DNA of 33,188 nt from Brachybacterium sp. YJGR34 (lineage in GTDB: Bacteria > Actinomycetota > Actinomycetes > Actinomycetales > Dermabacteraceae). Each line of letters opens with the position of its first letter. Within the stretch, counting starts at the first letter, position 1. The translations under genes were made by a program, and so were the position numbers. Shown in pieces: positions 8,284 to 16,946 of this stretch. The stretch is taken from positions 1 to 33,188 of the forward strand of contig NZ_PNFB01000028.1 of the NCBI RefSeq assembly GCF_003347015.1. The letters run 5' to 3'. The notes beneath the pieces are model-generated. The model searched no databases, had not been told where the DNA came from, and worked only from the letters and a program-made list of their open reading frames with translations.

Positions 8284-11200
8284 ATGTCGCCCACGCCACC
8301 GGTCGCACGTCGCCGTGGTCGGCGCATGGTGGCGATCTCGAGTGCGCTGATCGCCGTGGGGGCGCTGGTGCTGACGGGGTTCGCGCTGCGCTATCCGGGA
8401 CTGTCCTCCACGGAGGTGGAGGTCTCCGACGGTGGGGTGTGGGTGACCAATGCGGGCGCAGGGCTGATGGGCCGGCTCAACGTCGATGCCGCGGAGCTGG
8501 ATGGTCGTCTGGCGATGACGGGCGAGGAGCTCGACATCGTGCAGGACGGATACACGGTGATCGAGACCGGTCCGCGCGGCATGACCCCGATCAACACGGC
8601 GTCCGTCACCCGCGGTGGTCTGGTCGAGCTGCCCCCGGGCACCGAGGTGCTGCTGGGCGGCGACCGGGTGGCGATCGCCGCCGCCGACGGCCGGGTCTGG
8701 GTGCTCACTCCGGAGGAGGCCGCCGCGTTCAGCGTCTCGGCGGTGGAGCCCACCTACGAGGCGAAGCAGGAGTCGCCCGCCGTGGCGGTGACCGACGGCG
8801 GCGCGGTCTTCGTCCTGGACGGGGAGCAGCTGCTGGAGTTCCCGCGCGCCGAGGACACCCGTGACACGAGCGCGGAGAAGCCGATCACGGTCGGCGGGGT
8901 GTCGTCCTCGCCGGAGATGGTGCAGCTGACCACCGTCGGTGCGGAGCCTGTGATCCTGGACCGTGAGAACCGGATGCTGCGTCTGGGGAAGGACGTGAAG
9001 GACTACGGTCTCGAGGACTACGGCGTCTCGAACCTCGAGCTCGCCCAGCTCCAGCAGTCCGGCGCCGCCTCTGACGACGTCGTCCTGGCGACGGAACGTT
9101 CCTTGCTGGTGGTCCCGCTGGACGGCGGGGAGGCGCAGGTCCACGAGTCGGGAGGGACCGGGACCGAGGTGGTGCGGCCGGCGCAGGTGAAGGGCTGCGC
9201 CTACGGGGCGTGGAACGGTTCCCTGACGTACGTCCGCGCGTGTGAGGGCCAGGAGCCGGTGGCGGAGGTGGTGCCGGAGGCCGAGTCTGCGATGGATCTG
9301 ACGCTCCGTGTGAACCGCGATCAGGTGGTCCTCAACGATCAGGAGTTCGGTCTGTCCTGGGAGATCATGGACGACATGCAGGTCGTCGATGACTGGGTCA
9401 TCGCTCAGGAGATCCAGCAGGACGATTCGAAGGAGGAGGAGAAGGAGACTCTGACCACCACGATCACCAATGTCGCGGCGGAGCGCGAGGAGGAGAACCG
9501 TCCTCCGACGGCCGAGGACGATGCGTACGGGGTGCGGCCGGGGGCGAGCGTGGTGCTGCCGGTGACGAGGAACGATCTCGACCCCGACGGTGACATCCTG
9601 ACGGTGAGCGTCGAGGGGGAGCAGCCGGGGATCGGGGCGGTGACGCCGATCCGTGGCGGGACGCAGTTCCAGATCGAGGTGGCGGAGGACGCGTCGGGAT
9701 CGGCGAGCTTCACCTACACGGCCGACGACGGCCGAGGTGGTCGTGATGCGGCGACGGTGTCGCTGGACGTGAAGGACGCCTCCGACAATGAGGGCCCGCG
9801 GCCGGTCGAGGACGCCGTGACGAAGGTGCAGGTGCGCTCCGGCGAGGAGATCAGCTTCAACATCTCGCCCTATTACGAGGATCCCGAGGGTGACGCCTTC
9901 TACCTCGCGAATGCCCAGGTCGCGCCCGAGGATGTGGTGACCTTCAGTCCGGACGGGCTGGTGACCTTCAACGATGCGGGCCTGTCGCCCGGCACGAAGA
10001 AGGTCGAGCTGACCTTCCGCGACGAGTTCGGCGCCGAGGGGACGGGCACGGTCGAGATCGAGTCGGTCTCGGAGAATGATCTGCCGCCGATCACCACGGC
10101 GGATCACGCCACGGTGGTCGCCGGCCAGGACACCACCGTCAAACCGCTGGTCAACGACCTCAATCCCAATGGGGGTGGCCTGGAGCTGCTCAGCGTCGGC
10201 GAGTCGGAGGGCCTCGAGGTCGATGCGGCGCTGGAGGCGGGGACGATCGATGTCTCCGGGTCCGCGGAGGGTGTGCACTACCTCTCCTACAACGTGGCCG
10301 CCCGCGGGTCCAGCACGTCCTCGCGGGGGCTGATCCGTGTGGACGTGGTCGAACCCGCTCAGGAGGACCTCGCTCCGGTGGCGGTCGACGATCTGGGCAC
10401 CGTGACCACGGGCACCGATACGCTCATCGATCCGCTGGAGAACGATGTCGATCCCACCGGCGGGGTGCTGGTCGTCAACTCACTCTCCGTGCCCGAGGGC
10501 AGCGGGTTGAAGGCCACGATCGTCAATCATCATCTGCTGCGCGTCGAAGCGGAGCCGGGGGCGGCGGTGTCGGCGGAGCCGGTCCCGGTGACCTATGAGG
10601 TCTCCAATGCGGAGGGGACCTCGACGGGCACCGTCCGGGTGATGGTCGCGTCCACCGACACCCAGTTCGCCAATCCTGAGGCGGTGCCGGACCGTGCCGT
10701 GGTGCGTGCCGGGGACATGGTCAGCCTCGATGTGATCGCGAACGACGTCTCGCCGACGGACTCCGATCTCCATCTGGCCGGTCTGACCGACACCAGCCGC
10801 GCGGACGAGCTGGGCCATGCGGAGCGTCATGAGGACGTCCTGCGCTTCCGCGCGGATGATGACGCGAGCGGCGAGGCGGTGGTCACCTACGAGGTGGTCG
10901 ACGAGACCGGCCGCTCGGGCTCCGCGCAGGCGCACATCACGATCGTCCCCCGTGACGCGGGCAACGATGCGCCGAAGCCGGAGAATCTCACGGCTCGCGC
11001 GGTGGCGGGGAAGACCATCAAGATCCCGGTCAGGACCACGGGTATCGATCCGGACGGTGACTCGGTGATGCTCAGCGGCATCGCGAGTCCGACACCGCAG
11101 CTGGGCGAGGTGGTGACAGCCACCGGGCAGTGGATCGAGTATCGGCCCTTCGAGGGGGCGCAGGGCACGGACACCTTCCGTTATCAGGTGATGGACCGTC

Positions 11201-14200
11201 ATGGGGCGGTCGGGACCGCCACGGTGCAGGTCGGCATCGCCGCGCCGACGGGTCAGAACCACGCCCCCTACGCGGTGGACGACACGGTGGAGGTGCGTCC
11301 GGACCGTGAGGTGCAGATCCCGGTGCTGGAGAACGACACCGATCCTGAGGGCGATGCGCTCCATGTGGTCCGTGATGATGTCGAGGCGCTCTCGGAGATC
11401 GAGGTCGCCCCGGCGCAGGAGGGCGCTGAGGACGACGGCATGGTCACCGTCACCACCCCGGACCAGGAGGGCACGCACTCGGTGATGTACGCCGCCTCCG
11501 ACGAGCAGCTCAAGAGCACGGCGACGGCGACGGTCGTGGTGTCGGAGGATGCTCCGCTGCGTGCTCCGGTGGCGATGGATGACTTCGTGGCGGTCGAGGA
11601 TGTTCTGGATCCGGAGACGACGGCGGTCGAGATCGATGTGCTCGTCAATGACCATGATCCCGACGGCAGCACCCAGGACCTGCAGGTGCGCCTGGACGAG
11701 GCTGTCGAGGGCGTGGAGCTGAGCGAGGACGGCATCGCGCGGATCGTGCCGGGTGAGGAGCAGCAGCTGCTGCGCTATGTCATCGAGGACGTCGACGGGC
11801 TGGAGTCCGCGGGCTACATCTGGGTGCCGGGGACGGCGAAGCAGGCGCCGGTGTGGGTGGGGGAGCCGCTGAGCGTGCAGGCGGGTTCCGAGGTGCAGGT
11901 GGACCTGGCCGATCCTGGCAATGTGCGTGTGCGGCCGGGCGCGGAGGCCGCGCAGATCACAGACCCGTCGCTGGTGAGCGCGAACCACAGTGACGGCGGG
12001 GAGCTCGTCCAGGACGAGACGACGCTGGTGTATCGCCCGGCGGAGGACTTCTCCGGGAACGACACGCTGACCGTCGAGGTGACCGACGGGGAGGTCGGTG
12101 ATTCCACGGCGGCCACGGCGACCCTCGCGATTCCTGTCGAGGTGGCGGCGAAGGACTCCAATTTGCCGCCGACCCTGCAGGGCGCCCAGCTCGAGGTCGA
12201 GCAGGGCGACGCCCAGGCGGGCGTCGACCTCGCCCCCGGAGCCGACGACCCCGACGGCGACGAGCTGACCTTCGCCCTCGGCGAGTTCACCCCTCCTGAG
12301 GAGGTGGACCTGTCGTTGGAGGGCTCGCGGCTGTCCGCCCGGGCCTCGACGAAGGCTCTGAAGAACACGGTGGTCGAGGTCCCGGTGACGGTCAGCGACG
12401 GCACGAATCCACCGGTGTCGGCGACCGTGGAGGTGACGGTGGTCGGCTCCCAGCGGCCGATGATCTCGACCGGCCTGGATGAGGCCACGATCGATGCGGG
12501 CAGTGCGAAGACGCTCCCTGTCCTGGAGAACGACTCGAATCCGTTCCCGGAGGGCGAGCGCACCCTCACGAGTGCGTCGATCGTGAATGGTCAGGGGGAG
12601 GTCACGATCGACGGGGACGGCGTGACCGTCACGCCCGATGCCGATTTCCATGGCATCCTCACCGCCCAGTACACGGTCATGGACGACACCGAGGATCCCG
12701 ACCGTGAGGTGAGCGGTCAGATCCAGGTGACGGTGCTGGGGGTGCCGGAGGCACCGTCCGCCCCGCGGATCGGCGAGGTCGGGGACGGCTTCGTGGAGCT
12801 GCGTTTCGAGGCGGGGGATGACAACGGCGCCCCGATCACGGGGTACACCGTCTCCTCGACGAGCGGTCCCGCGGTGGAGCAGGAGTGCTCCTCGACCTCG
12901 TGCCGGATCACCGGGCTGAGCAACGACACGGAGTACACCTTCGCGGTGACCTCGACAAACCGGGTGGGCACCTCGGACCCGTCGGTGGCCTCGGCGACGG
13001 CGCGACCCGACGTGCGCCCGGAGAAGCCGGCCGCGCCGTCGGCCGAACGCGGGGACACGCAGCTGAGCGTGGCCTGGACAGCACCGGAGAACAAGGGCTC
13101 GGCGATCCAGAGCTACACGCTGCAGATGCAGAACACGGCGACCGATCAGATCTCCACCGTGGAGATCGAAGGAGGCTCCACCTCGCATGTGTGGACAGGC
13201 CTGAGCAACGGGGTCGACTACCGCTTCCGCGTCCAGGCCCGCAACCTCGCCGAGAACCCCTCGGACTGGTCGAGCTGGTCCCAGCCCGAACACCCCGCCG
13301 GCGCACCGACGGTCCCGGGCGGGACACCCACCGCGGAGCGGGTCAACGACCCTCTGGGCGGCGACGTCAGGGTGACCTGGCCGGCGATGACGAAGGCCGA
13401 GGCCAACGGTGAGCCCATCACCCAGTACATCGTCTCTGCCTCCTCGGGCGACTCGCAGACGGTCGACGCGTCCACGACCTCCGCCACCTTCCGCGATCTC
13501 GACGAGAACAGCAAGCACACCTTCACCTATACCGGAGTGAACTCCGTGGGCCGCGGCGACGGGTCCTCCGGAGCTTCGAACGCCGTCGTCCCGTGGGCGA
13601 AGCCCTCGGCACCGACCGGGGTGAAGGCGTCGCTGCCCGGCAAGGACACCGCGGACGGCCCGAACGGCCGGGCCCGGGTCTCCTGGAACGCAGCCGACGG
13701 CAACGGCACCTCCGTCAAGGAGTACGTCGTCCACTACGACGGGGGCAGCAAGACCGTGCCGGCCTCGGAGACCAGCACCACCATCAGCGGCCTGTCCAAC
13801 GGGTCCTCGTACTCCTTCACCGTCGAGGCGAGGAACCGCTTCGAGGCCGACGGCGGGGTGAGCGACCGCTCGGCGGCCTCGAACGCGGTGACTCCGTACA
13901 CGAAGCCCCAGAATCCCAAGGTCACGGCGTCGGCCGGCGCCTGCAAGAACAGCAAGGAATGCCCCGTCACGCTCAAGGCGTCCGCCCCGGGCGGAGATGG
14001 CGGTGGGGGCGGCAAGACGCTGCAGGTGAGGATCGACGGCGGAGAGTGGAAGAACTCCGGCACCTCCTACTCCAAGACCTTCCAGACGACGTCCGGCGGC
14101 ACCCGCACCATCGAGGCCCGCGTGGTCAACGGCGAGGGCCTGCGCTCGGGGACGGTGACGAAGAAGCAGAAGGCACGGACGTACACCCCGCCGGAGCCGA

Positions 14201-14514
14201 AGGTCGCCGGCGGCGGCCCGAACTGGCAGGCTGCGGGGAGCGCGAACGGCGAGCCCGGCTGCACCTCCGACACATGGGGCGGGAAGTGCACCTACTTCAC
14301 CATCGATTTCAAGGATCTCGAACCGGGGAAGTCGTACACCGTGCACTACGCCAACGACAATGACGACAACTGGGCGCAGTACACCATCACCGGTGACGGC
14401 AGCGGACGAGACACCTCCCCTCGCTACTTCTACGGCTACATGAAGGGGACGGAGAATCCCATTCGCGTCTATGTCGACGGCAAGAAGGTCGGCACCTACT
14501 ACGCCCCCTCCTGA
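8284..14514 (+). CDS. Giant membrane-anchored surface fibre protein 2, tandem paralogue with a different tip
   Basis: This 2076-aa paralogue of the preceding protein has the same architecture: Arg-rich tail, one membrane helix (~15-37), propeller-like region, about ten Ig/cadherin-like repeats (~410-1485), FN3-type domains from ~1486 and a C-terminal tip (~1968-2076). The ATG at 8284 has GGGAG (8271-8275) at the same 8-nt spacing. The anchor, head, repeats and first two FN3 domains are nearly identical to copy 1. From FN3 domain 3 onward identity falls steadily, and the last ~110 residues are largely different in sequence and length: copy 2 has a Lys-rich stretch (VTKKQKARTY) and a tip with two Cys, while copy 1 has more Cys. 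Only 54 nt, with no visible terminator, separate it from the MoxR gene, so it probably heads the operon. The role as a fibre with separate tip specificity is inference. Confidence 0.88.
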   Translation: MSPTPPVARRRGRRMVAISSALIAVGALVLTGFALRYPGLSSTEVEVSDGGVWVTNAGAGLMGRLNVDAAELDGRLAMTGEELDIVQDGYTVIETGPRGMTPINTASVTRGGLVELPPGTEVLLGGDRVAIAAADGRVWVLTPEEAAAFSVSAVEPTYEAKQESPAVAVTDGGAVFVLDGEQLLEFPRAEDTRDTSAEKPITVGGVSSSPEMVQLTTVGAEPVILDRENRMLRLGKDVKDYGLEDYGVSNLELAQLQQSGAASDDVVLATERSLLVVPLDGGEAQVHESGGTGTEVVRPAQVKGCAYGAWNGSLTYVRACEGQEPVAEVVPEAESAMDLTLRVNRDQVVLNDQEFGLSWEIMDDMQVVDDWVIAQEIQQDDSKEEEKETLTTTITNVAAEREEENRPPTAEDDAYGVRPGASVVLPVTRNDLDPDGDILTVSVEGEQPGIGAVTPIRGGTQFQIEVAEDASGSASFTYTADDGRGGRDAATVSLDVKDASDNEGPRPVEDAVTKVQVRSGEEISFNISPYYEDPEGDAFYLANAQVAPEDVVTFSPDGLVTFNDAGLSPGTKKVELTFRDEFGAEGTGTVEIESVSENDLPPITTADHATVVAGQDTTVKPLVNDLNPNGGGLELLSVGESEGLEVDAALEAGTIDVSGSAEGVHYLSYNVAARGSSTSSRGLIRVDVVEPAQEDLAPVAVDDLGTVTTGTDTLIDPLENDVDPTGGVLVVNSLSVPEGSGLKATIVNHHLLRVEAEPGAAVSAEPVPVTYEVSNAEGTSTGTVRVMVASTDTQFANPEAVPDRAVVRAGDMVSLDVIANDVSPTDSDLHLAGLTDTSRADELGHAERHEDVLRFRADDDASGEAVVTYEVVDETGRSGSAQAHITIVPRDAGNDAPKPENLTARAVAGKTIKIPVRTTGIDPDGDSVMLSGIASPTPQLGEVVTATGQWIEYRPFEGAQGTDTFRYQVMDRHGAVGTATVQVGIAAPTGQNHAPYAVDDTVEVRPDREVQIPVLENDTDPEGDALHVVRDDVEALSEIEVAPAQEGAEDDGMVTVTTPDQEGTHSVMYAASDEQLKSTATATVVVSEDAPLRAPVAMDDFVAVEDVLDPETTAVEIDVLVNDHDPDGSTQDLQVRLDEAVEGVELSEDGIARIVPGEEQQLLRYVIEDVDGLESAGYIWVPGTAKQAPVWVGEPLSVQAGSEVQVDLADPGNVRVRPGAEAAQITDPSLVSANHSDGGELVQDETTLVYRPAEDFSGNDTLTVEVTDGEVGDSTAATATLAIPVEVAAKDSNLPPTLQGAQLEVEQGDAQAGVDLAPGADDPDGDELTFALGEFTPPEEVDLSLEGSRLSARASTKALKNTVVEVPVTVSDGTNPPVSATVEVTVVGSQRPMISTGLDEATIDAGSAKTLPVLENDSNPFPEGERTLTSASIVNGQGEVTIDGDGVTVTPDADFHGILTAQYTVMDDTEDPDREVSGQIQVTVLGVPEAPSAPRIGEVGDGFVELRFEAGDDNGAPITGYTVSSTSGPAVEQECSSTSCRITGLSNDTEYTFAVTSTNRVGTSDPSVASATARPDVRPEKPAAPSAERGDTQLSVAWTAPENKGSAIQSYTLQMQNTATDQISTVEIEGGSTSHVWTGLSNGVDYRFRVQARNLAENPSDWSSWSQPEHPAGAPTVPGGTPTAERVNDPLGGDVRVTWPAMTKAEANGEPITQYIVSASSGDSQTVDASTTSATFRDLDENSKHTFTYTGVNSVGRGDGSSGASNAVVPWAKPSAPTGVKASLPGKDTADGPNGRARVSWNAADGNGTSVKEYVVHYDGGSKTVPASETSTTISGLSNGSSYSFTVEARNRFEADGGVSDRSAASNAVTPYTKPQNPKVTASAGACKNSKECPVTLKASAPGGDGGGGGKTLQVRIDGGEWKNSGTSYSKTFQTTSGGTRTIEARVVNGEGLRSGTVTKKQKARTYTPPEPKVAGGGPNWQAAGSANGEPGCTSDTWGGKCTYFTIDFKDLEPGKSYTVHYANDNDDNWAQYTITGDGSGRDTSPRYFYGYMKGTENPIRVYVDGKKVGTYYAPS
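12820..13079 (+). repeat. 260-bp perfect-identity tract, copy 2
   Basis: Identical to 6293-6552. Other long shared tracts occur in the Ig-like region near 4780-5010 / 11310-11540, broken by a few third-position changes. Confidence 0.9.
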
Positions 14515-14568
14515 ATCCTGCGACCTGCTACCACCCCATTCATTTCGACGGAAAGCTGAAGATCCACC

Positions 14569-15543
14569 GTGAGCATGACTCCTGAACAGGCCCGCTGGTT
14601 CGCCGAGACCTTCGACAAGCTCGTCCAGAGCGTCGGCCAGGCCGTCCTCGGCAAGAACGAGGTGGTGCGCCTGGTGATGACCTCGATGCTCGCCCCCGGC
14701 CACGTGCTCCTCGAGGACGCACCCGGCACCGGCAAGACCTCGCTGGCCCGCTCCATCGCGGCGACCGTGCAGGGCACCAGCACCCGCATCCAGTTCACGC
14801 CGGACCTGCTGCCCTCGGACGTCACCGGCGTGACGATCTACGACCAGAACACCAAGTCCTTCGAGTTCCACAAGGGCCCGGTCTTCGCAAACGTCGTGCT
14901 GGCCGACGAGATCAACCGCGCCTCCCCGAAGACCCAGTCGGCGATGCTCGAGGTCATGGAGGAGGGGCGCGTGACCGTCGACGGCGTCACCCACGAGGTC
15001 GGCAACCCCTTCATGGTGATCGCGACCCAGAACCCCATCGAGCAGGCCGGCACCTACCGTCTGCCCGAGGCGCAGCTGGACCGCTTCCTCATGAAGACCT
15101 CGATCGGCTACCCCGATCACGCCTCGAGCGTCCAGATCCTGCAGGGATCGGCCCTGATGGACCGCAGCAAGCAGCTCACCCCCCGGATCTCGCTGCAGGC
15201 CGTCAACGACATGACACAGCTCGCGGCGACCGTGCACGTGGACCCCGCGGTCCTCGAATACGTCTCCCGGCTCATGGAGGAGACGCGCCTGGCGCCGGAG
15301 GTGCGGGTCGGCGTCTCGATCCGCGGCGCCCTCGCGCTCATGCGCGCGGTGAAGGTGTGGGCCGCGGTCAACGGCCGCCACTACGTCATCCCGGACGACG
15401 TCAAGCACCTCGTGGAGCCCGTCTGGCTGCACCGCTTCGTGCTGGACCCCGAGGCCGAGTTCGCGGGCACCACCGCAAAGAGCATCATGACCAAGATCCT
15501 CAGCGAGGTGGCGCCGCCCCAGGCGCGGCAGCAGTCGGCATGA
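14569..15543 (+). CDS. MoxR-family AAA+ ATPase
   Basis: This 324-aa cytoplasmic AAA+ ATPase belongs to the MoxR family, whose members act as chaperones for assembly of protein complexes, typically next to DUF58 proteins. It has Walker A GTGKT (53-57), Walker B LADEIN (Asp113-Glu114), a sensor-1 stretch VIATQNP, and a C-terminal lid with VSIRG. Family length is usual (~320 aa). The GTG at 14569 is taken as start because GAAGA lies 6 nt upstream; an ATG two codons later (14575) is an alternative. It sits 54 nt after giant gene 2, and its stop overlaps the DUF58 start (ATGA). With the DUF58 and transglutaminase-like genes it forms the classic MoxR-DUF58-TGase triad. The client is unknown; the giant fibres are the obvious candidate by position. 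Confidence 0.93.
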   Translation: MSMTPEQARWFAETFDKLVQSVGQAVLGKNEVVRLVMTSMLAPGHVLLEDAPGTGKTSLARSIAATVQGTSTRIQFTPDLLPSDVTGVTIYDQNTKSFEFHKGPVFANVVLADEINRASPKTQSAMLEVMEEGRVTVDGVTHEVGNPFMVIATQNPIEQAGTYRLPEAQLDRFLMKTSIGYPDHASSVQILQGSALMDRSKQLTPRISLQAVNDMTQLAATVHVDPAVLEYVSRLMEETRLAPEVRVGVSIRGALALMRAVKVWAAVNGRHYVIPDDVKHLVEPVWLHRFVLDPEAEFAGTTAKSIMTKILSEVAPPQARQQSA

Positions 15544-16946
15544 GCACCCAGGCGCCCCTCCCCACCGACACCGCCGATGCCCGGGCTGCGAAGGCCCAGG
15601 CGAAGAAGCGGCGCAGCGCCGCCCGAGCCGAGGCCCGGGCGGAGTCCCGTCGACGCCGCACGGCCGGCGGCGGAGCCCCCTCGGCGGGCGCGGCGCCGCA
15701 GGGCGGTGCGCAGACGCCCGGCGAGGAGCCCGCGAGCACCGGGCTGCGTGGGCTCCGCGACCGGATCGCGGAGCTGTGGATCCGGCGCCTCCACCCGGTG
15801 CTGGACGTCATCTCGCCGATCGGGTGGGCGGTGCTCGCCGTCGCCGGGTTCTGCTGGATCGGCGGCTCGATGCTGCACCTGGAGGAGCTCACCGTGATCG
15901 CCGCGGTGCTCACCGTGCCCCTGGTGGTGGCCGCGCTCTTCGTGCTCGGCAAGGCCGACTACGCCGTCACCCTGGACCTGCAGACCCACCGGGTGGTCGT
16001 GGGATCCCGGGCCGTGGGCCGTGTCGAGGTCGCCAACCCGTCCTCGCGGGTCATCCTGCCCTCCCGCATCGAGCTGCGCGTCGGCGCCGCCACCGCGCAG
16101 TTCCTGGTGCCGAAGCTCGACTCCGGCGCCGAGCACGAGGAGCTGTTCGCCGTGCCCACCAAGCGTCGCGCGGTGCTCGTGGTCGGGCCGGTGCGCTCGG
16201 TGCGCGACGACCCGCTGTCGTTGATGCGGCGCCAGGTCACCTGGGCGCGGGAGCAGGAGCTGTTCGTCCATCCGCGGACGGTGCGGCTCGACGAGGCGGC
16301 CAGCGGCTTCCTCCGCGATCTCGAGGGCACCCCTTCCTCGGATCTCTCCAGCTCCGACATCGCCTTCCACGCCCTGCGCGACTACACGCCCGGCGACGAC
16401 CGTCGGCACGTGCACTGGCGCACCACGGCCCGCACCGGGAAGCTCATGGTGCGGCAGTTCGAGGAGACCCGCCGCTCCCACGTGGTGGTGGCGCTGGACA
16501 ACCTCGCCGAGGACTACGCGAGCGACGACGAGTTCGAGCTCGCGGTCTCCGCCGCCGCCTCGATCTCCGCGCAGACCGCACGGGAGGAGAAGGAGCTGAC
16601 CCCCTTCACCTTCGACGAGCGGCAGAGCACCGGCACCCTGCGGCGGATGATGGACGACTACACCGTCATCGAACCGCTCTCTGAGCGTCTTCCCTTCCAC
16701 GAGCTGGGGCAGAAGGCCGCGGATCTGGCACCGAGCGCCTCGGCGGTGATGATGGTCGTCGGCTCCCACACCACCGCCCGTGAGCTGAACTCCGCCGCGA
16801 ACCAGCTCCCGATCGGGGTGATGGCGGTGGCGATCCGCTGCGTCGACGGCGCCGAGGTGCAACGTTCCGCGATCGGCGGTCTGGACGTGATCACCCTCGG
16901 GTCCCTCGACACGCTGGCCCGTGCCCTGCGGGGGGTGGGACGATGA
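15540..16946 (+). CDS. DUF58 membrane protein
   Basis: This 468-aa protein starts with a basic, Ala/Arg-rich cytoplasmic tail (~17-42), then has two membrane helices (~93-112 and ~116-137) and a soluble region. The DUF58 signature is clear at ~279-300 (LRDYTPGDDRRHVHWRTTA). DUF58 proteins have a von Willebrand A-like fold and partner MoxR ATPases; their exact biochemical role is not settled. The start ATG overlaps the moxR stop by 4 bases (ATGA) and its own stop overlaps the next start the same way, so translation of the three should be coupled. Assembly of an envelope complex with the ATPase and the transglutaminase-like protein is inferred from context. Confidence 0.9.
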   Translation: MSTQAPLPTDTADARAAKAQAKKRRSAARAEARAESRRRRTAGGGAPSAGAAPQGGAQTPGEEPASTGLRGLRDRIAELWIRRLHPVLDVISPIGWAVLAVAGFCWIGGSMLHLEELTVIAAVLTVPLVVAALFVLGKADYAVTLDLQTHRVVVGSRAVGRVEVANPSSRVILPSRIELRVGAATAQFLVPKLDSGAEHEELFAVPTKRRAVLVVGPVRSVRDDPLSLMRRQVTWAREQELFVHPRTVRLDEAASGFLRDLEGTPSSDLSSSDIAFHALRDYTPGDDRRHVHWRTTARTGKLMVRQFEETRRSHVVVALDNLAEDYASDDEFELAVSAAASISAQTAREEKELTPFTFDERQSTGTLRRMMDDYTVIEPLSERLPFHELGQKAADLAPSASAVMMVVGSHTTARELNSAANQLPIGVMAVAIRCVDGAEVQRSAIGGLDVITLGSLDTLARALRGVGR

